NCBI GenBank assembly: GCA_025963815.1
Contig: JAOQAA010000047.1
Span: 1-8,739, forward strand
Length of the DNA: 8,739 nucleotides
Reading direction: 5' to 3'
DNA from: Capsulimonas sp.
GTDB taxonomy: Bacteria; Armatimonadota; Armatimonadia; Armatimonadales; Capsulimonadaceae
Shown: positions 5,455-8,739 of the stretch, one piece after another
Layout: every line of letters starts with the position of its first letter
Numbering within the stretch: the first letter of the stretch is position 1
Translations under genes and position numbers: made by a program
The notes under the pieces: model-generated
The model's database searches: none
Seen by the model: only the letters and a program-made list of their open reading frames with translations
What the model was told of the DNA's origin: nothing

Positions 5455-8283
5455 TTACTTCGGGAACGCCGTCAGGACTTCGAAGCCCATGTTATCCCAG
5501 TGCCGCTCATCCGAGAACGGGCGGTAGTTGTACCAGTACGGGTCGAGCTGCTGGCAGATCAGCTCCGGGCGATCGTTGCCGGTGTGGTACACCTGATGCA
5601 CGAAGTAAACCTGCATCTTGCTGAACGGGATCGGGGTCGTGATCGGTCCGTCCCACTCCACGACGCCGTTCTCCACGAGCCGGTAGCGGTTCTGCGTCAA
5701 GTACAGGTCGAACTTGTGCCGCTTGTCCAGATCCCTCATGTCGCCGTTGATGCCCGCCACATGATTGATGTTGACACGGACATTGGACTGCAGGATGCTG
5801 GTGTAGGTGTTCAGCACCGTCTCCACGCCCTGCACGCACTGCTTGGCGTCGCTTCGCTCCTTGCCAATTTCCCAGCGGAAGCGGTCGCCCGATACTGTCG
5901 GCCACAGTCCGCCGTCCAGCTTCGCCGGATGGATCAGCGGGTCGCCCGCCGCGCCGATCTGCACTTCACACCATCGTCGTCCATCGAAGTGCGCGTCAAC
6001 CTCGAAGGTCACATGCAGCACCCGGCCGCCGGAGATGTCCGCAGTCGCCTTGGGGATCATGGCGAGCGTGGCGTTGTTGTTGTGCAGCACGTCGGTCTTG
6101 TGCGCCGTGCCGCCGTCATAGACAGTATCCATGAAGTGGTTGCTCATGAAGAACATCTTGGTGTAATCCATGTCGGCGTCGTAGTTACGGATCGTCCACT
6201 TGTCGTTGGCGTATTCCTTCACGAACTGATTGGTGGCGTCCGCAGGGCCGTCATGATTGGCGGCTGCGATCGCCGGGTCGATGGTCTGCATCTGGACCAG
6301 CGGCTTGGCGTTCCGGAAGTTATCGAAGAACACCTGCGAGCCCGTCAGCACGACCGCTTTCGGCGTGGCGTGGAAGACTGCGGAGCGAGCGATGACGCGA
6401 GGCAGGTTCGACGGATCGCCCTGGCCGTTGATCGCGACACTCATGACGCCGTTCATCGCCATGGCGCCCGGCCCCATCGCGCCGTCCATGATCTGGAACG
6501 GTCCGAGCTTGTCGACCGCTTCGACCACGAGATCGGCGCCGGCGACAGGGTCCAGACCGTTCATCTCGATGCTCAGGCCGCCGCCGCTGTACTTCATGGA
6601 GCCGCTGTTCGCCGCGTTGTAGATGCGATAGTCCACCGCGCCGGGAACGGCGTTGAAGAAGATCACTGCGCTGTCGTCATTGGCTTTGACCGACGTGACT
6701 TGCACGACGCCGGGAACCACCGGCAGAGTATTGGCCGCGACCGTCACCGAGACGGGAGTGCTGCCGCTGGTTTCGGGATAATCGATAACCGCGCTATAGG
6801 CGCTGATTTGATATTTATGGACCTGACCGATGCTGACGTCCTCATCGAAATATGACAACGACCAGATGCCCGAAGCGATCGCAACACCGTCACGATACAC
6901 ATTATAGAAATCGTCCGCGCCGTTGCCAAGCCAGGTCAAAGCAACGCGGGGTTTGCTGTTGTTCCATTGGGAAACAGCCTTCACCGACGTCGGAACGACC
7001 AGAGGCTTCGGAATGTAGTTCAGCGCCACGCCGGGCGCTTTCGCGCCATAGGAGAAGGAGAGCGAGCTCGGAATGCTTTCCATGCCCAGCATATCCACCG
7101 CAGTCACGGTATAGGTCAGGCCCTTGCTGAACTCGCTGGTCGCCAGCTGATAGCTGGTTCCGCTCACGCCAGCCGCGATCAGATCGCCGTACTGATAGAT
7201 GTTGTAAGCAAGCGCGCCGGCGACGGGGGACCAGGCGAGCGCGTCGGTCGGCGCGCCGACCCACATATTCTTCACCGCAACATTGGCGGGCGGAAGCAGA
7301 ACGTTGCCGGGTCCAGCTTTCGCGGTCAGCGGCGGCGACGGGGCTACGGCGATCGCGGCGATCGAATCCGCGCTCTGGCCGTACTTGCCGTTGTTCCGTA
7401 CCATATACTTGTAGGTATTCCCGCTCACGGCGCTCATGTCGATGTAGCCGGCGCCGGGAACGGCGTCCTTCAGAAGGACGCCATTGCGGTAAACCGAGTA
7501 GGACACAGAGTTAGGAACAACGTTCCAGCTCAGGATTACATGCGGCATCGGCTGACCGGTGGTGACGCAGCTCACGTTCCAGCGCGGCTGAGCGGTGAGG
7601 GCGGCTGGAACTTCGGTCACCGGGTTGAACAGAGCGGAAACGACATCTGAGAAAGCAGTTTCCTTGGTGGTGTCCACATACGCGCTGATCTTGTAGGTGT
7701 GGACTTTGCCCGGCTCGGCGTTGCGGTCCAAAAACGTCAGCGGCGACTGGCAGGCGACACGGATATCGTCCCGGTAGATATTATAATACGCGGCGTTGTC
7801 GACCGCCGTCCAGTTCACTCGAACGCCGATGCCCGATGAAGTATCCTCCAGCGCGGCGGTCAGCGAGGCCGGTCCGGCGATCAGAGCGCCGCCGGCTGAA
7901 TTCGTTTTTACCAGCGGAGCGCTGTATTGCGCAGATACGATGCTCGAAAAATTGCTGTTCTGATCGCCGACAAACGCGTTGACCTTGTAAGCATGGCTCT
8001 TGCTCGGATCGGAGCTTGTGTCTAGGAACGTGGTGGAGGCCAGATAAGAGATTCGGGTGTTGTCCCGGCAGACGTTGTAGTACTTTGCGCCGGCGACAGC
8101 CGACCAGTTCAAACGGATGCCTTTGGTGGTTGTGGTCGTCTCCGACTGCGCCGTGATCGTTTTCGGTCCGGCGATATTTGCAGTGGTTGTATTTGCGACA
8201 ATCGGCGCTGCTAATGTCGATAAGGAAAGCGAGGTCGCTCCCCATGTTAACCCTGTAAGGACCAGGGCGCTTCGCAATTTCAT
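5455..8283 (-). CDS. Secreted multi-FN3 protein with C-terminal beta-sandwich-like region
   Basis: This is a large exported protein of 942 residues. Seen: a signal peptide at 1-26 (MKLRSALVLTG, hydrophobic core, then STLAA). About six fibronectin type III-like repeats follow, near 43-120, 139-219, 228-314, 332-412, 430-517 and 522-598. Each carries the pattern V-x-L-x-W ... YYN(I/V)YRDG ... YxVxAY (for example YYNIYRDD 166-173 and FYNVYRDG 459-466). Repeats 1 and 2 are the closest pair. A Gly/Met-rich linker lies near 600-615. The C-terminal 290 residues start at VFFDNF (651-656) and are rich in aromatic and beta-strand segments (WCEVQIGAAGD, RFRWEIGKER, HKFDLYLTQNRYRLVENGVVEWDG, QVYFVHQVYH). 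They resemble a concanavalin/LamG-like sandwich, which suggests carbohydrate binding or a glycan-active enzyme; this is inferred, and no catalytic pair is identified. There is no PEP-CTERM tail, LPXTG or other anchor. A good GGAG lies 6 nt before the ATG at 8283, and its own terminator follows. Confidence 0.88.
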   Translation of the reverse strand: MKLRSALVLTGLTWGATSLSLSTLAAPIVANTTTANIAGPKTITAQSETTTTTKGIRLNWSAVAGAKYYNVCRDNTRISYLASTTFLDTSSDPSKSHAYKVNAFVGDQNSNFSSIVSAQYSAPLVKTNSAGGALIAGPASLTAALEDTSSGIGVRVNWTAVDNAAYYNIYRDDIRVACQSPLTFLDRNAEPGKVHTYKISAYVDTTKETAFSDVVSALFNPVTEVPAALTAQPRWNVSCVTTGQPMPHVILSWNVVPNSVSYSVYRNGVLLKDAVPGAGYIDMSAVSGNTYKYMVRNNGKYGQSADSIAAIAVAPSPPLTAKAGPGNVLLPPANVAVKNMWVGAPTDALAWSPVAGALAYNIYQYGDLIAAGVSGTSYQLATSEFSKGLTYTVTAVDMLGMESIPSSLSFSYGAKAPGVALNYIPKPLVVPTSVKAVSQWNNSKPRVALTWLGNGADDFYNVYRDGVAIASGIWSLSYFDEDVSIGQVHKYQISAYSAVIDYPETSGSTPVSVTVAANTLPVVPGVVQVTSVKANDDSAVIFFNAVPGAVDYRIYNAANSGSMKYSGGGLSIEMNGLDPVAGADLVVEAVDKLGPFQIMDGAMGPGAMAMNGVMSVAINGQGDPSNLPRVIARSAVFHATPKAVVLTGSQVFFDNFRNAKPLVQMQTIDPAIAAANHDGPADATNQFVKEYANDKWTIRNYDADMDYTKMFFMSNHFMDTVYDGGTAHKTDVLHNNNATLAMIPKATADISGGRVLHVTFEVDAHFDGRRWCEVQIGAAGDPLIHPAKLDGGLWPTVSGDRFRWEIGKERSDAKQCVQGVETVLNTYTSILQSNVRVNINHVAGINGDMRDLDKRHKFDLYLTQNRYRLVENGVVEWDGPITTPIPFSKMQVYFVHQVYHTGNDRPELICQQLDPYWYNYRPFSDERHWDNMGFEVLTAFPK

Positions 8284-8287
8284 TTAT

Positions 8288-8379
8288 ATCTCCAGCGCGC
8301 CCATAAGGCGCGCGTTGGCTTCGATTTTCAAGGAGGCGGTGTTCGCCTCCAAAAAGATCATCGGAGCTTATTTGGAGAT
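8288..8379 (-). promoter_or_regulatory. Structured leader with mutually exclusive stems at the RBS
   Basis: Five segments on the minus strand can pair. A is ATCTCCAAA (8379-8371), B is TTTGGAGGCG (8353-8344), C is CGCCTCC (8338-8332), D/E are GCGCGCC/GGCGCGC (8313-8307 with 8301-8295), and the Shine-Dalgarno region is TGGAGAT (8294-8288). B pairs with C over 7 bp around 5 nt, and D with E over 7 bp around 5 nt. A can pair over 7 bp with B, or over 7 bp with the Shine-Dalgarno, but not both. Forming B:C would leave A free to mask the ribosome-binding site. No ligand or known riboswitch family is recognised. Confidence 0.45.
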
Positions 8380-8508
8380 TTTAAATGGTATGAATAAAAA
8401 ACCGGTATTATTGCGTAAGATAATTAAATCAGGGTAAGCGAGAGGGCTTTCACTAGTAGACCGAACTCTAGCAAACGCTCAGTTTGTAGCCAAAATATCA
8501 ACTTTAAA
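8380..8508 (-). other. AT-rich intergenic stretch, promoter region of the FN3 gene
   Basis: This noncoding stretch lies between the stop of the upstream partial gene (8509) and the structured leader. It should hold the promoter of the FN3 protein gene. I find no sigma-54 GG-N10-GC box and no convincing -35/-10 pair. A bulged stem (8468-8489, CAAAC/GTTTG core extended by CTA/TAG) follows the upstream gene but has no T run, so it is at best a weak terminator. Confidence 0.3.
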
Positions 8509-8739
8509 TTAGGGATGAGCCTGGGCGGAGAGCAAACGACGCATCGGCTTGGCGCCGAGTTCCTGCTGCGCGCTCTCCAGATAGCGGACGTTGTAAATGA
8601 TGCTGAGGGCGCCGATCGCCGGACCAGCGCGGCCGGCGCGGTACGCCACCGCGGCTCCTGAACGGAGCAGAGAACGGATCATTGGGCCAAGTGGAGGAGC
8701 CGTCATCACGACCGAAGCGATCAAGCGAGTCGGGAGACT
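8509..8739 (-). CDS. C-terminal end of an unidentified protein, possibly a GT2 glycosyltransferase
   Basis: The frame is open to the window edge and ends at TAA (8511-8509), giving 76 residues. The visible part is basic and hydrophobic: SLPTRLIASVVMTAPPLGP, then RAGRAGPAIGALSIIYNVRY and a polar tail ending SAQAHP. The GALSIIYNVRY segment resembles the short hydrophobic end found in many family 2 glycosyltransferases, which would suit the neighbourhood. This is a weak resemblance and no catalytic motif is in the window. A TTG at 8724 and ATG at 8706 are internal codons, not likely starts. Confidence 0.5.
   Translation of the reverse strand, partial: SLPTRLIASVVMTAPPLGPMIRSLLRSGAAVAYRAGRAGPAIGALSIIYNVRYLESAQQELGAKPMRRLLSAQAHP

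Noticed and set aside
5233..6855. Plus-strand open frame of 540 codons opposite the glycosyltransferase leader and FN3 gene
   Set aside because: The translation is dominated by Arg, Val, Asp and His runs with no domain, it crosses the terminator and sigma-54 promoter, and it lies antisense to a well-supported gene. It is a G+C-driven shadow frame.
8396..8402. T run on the minus strand near 8396-8402 as a terminator of the upstream partial gene
   Set aside because: No stem directly precedes it.
8472..8486. AAACGCTC near 8473 is shared with the repeats upstream of the PEP-CTERM promoter
   Set aside because: One 8-mer shared by two intergenic regions of about 250 bp is expected by chance on both strands, and no sigma-54 box accompanies it here.
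1..8739. CRISPR array, tRNA/rRNA gene, insertion sequence or phage attachment site
   Set aside because: No regularly spaced direct repeats, transposase motifs, terminal inverted repeats or cloverleaf-like stretches were found by eye.

Overview
All supported genes in this window lie on the minus strand, so transcription runs from high to low coordinates. The content is an exosortase/PEP-CTERM surface-protein locus combined with exopolysaccharide-type glycosyltransferases. This points to a Gram-negative-type, biofilm- or EPS-forming bacterium of moderately high G+C. Exosortase, PEP-CTERM protein, GT4 enzymes and a long fibronectin-III protein together would suit Armatimonadota, Planctomycetes/Verrucomicrobia relatives or Proteobacteria. 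The phylum guess is low confidence because the window holds no phylogenetic marker.

Layout in the direction of transcription: (1) 8739-8509, the C-terminal end of an unidentified protein, possibly a family 2 glycosyltransferase. (2) 8508-8284, an AT-rich intergenic stretch and a structured 5' leader with mutually exclusive pairings, one of which masks the Shine-Dalgarno. (3) 8283-5455, a secreted 942-residue protein with about six FN3-like repeats and a C-terminal beta-sandwich-like region, closed by a 16-bp terminator stem at 5416-5381. (4) A near-perfect sigma-54 promoter at 5349-5334, followed by an apparent operon of two GT4 glycosyltransferases (5219-4125 and 4120-3008) and a membrane-anchored, degenerate SurA/PrsA-type foldase (2928-2020). 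(5) A second sigma-54 promoter (1852-1837) with upstream repeats, a structured leader of about 113 nt, and a PEP-CTERM protein (1713-907) with a strong terminator (887-851). (6) A third sigma-54 promoter (745-730) overlapping an inverted repeat, directly before an exosortase gene (715 to the window edge).

Two results stand out. First, -24/-12 elements with GG-N10-GC spacing sit before all three units: the glycosyltransferase/foldase operon, the sorting substrate and the sortase. The simplest reading is one RpoN-controlled module that makes polysaccharide, folds and exports a surface protein, and sorts it. This agrees with known PEP-CTERM systems in which the NtrC-type regulator PrsR and kinase PrsK act with sigma-54. 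Second, the exosortase reading frame has an in-frame TAA two codons after the CSG of the catalytic motif (VDVPCSGF), yet exosortase-like sequence continues in the same frame to the window edge. This is a nonsense mutation, a sequencing error, or (least likely) recoding.

The long plus-strand ORFs are antisense shadows of these genes. I found no tRNA, rRNA, CRISPR array, insertion sequence or attachment site.
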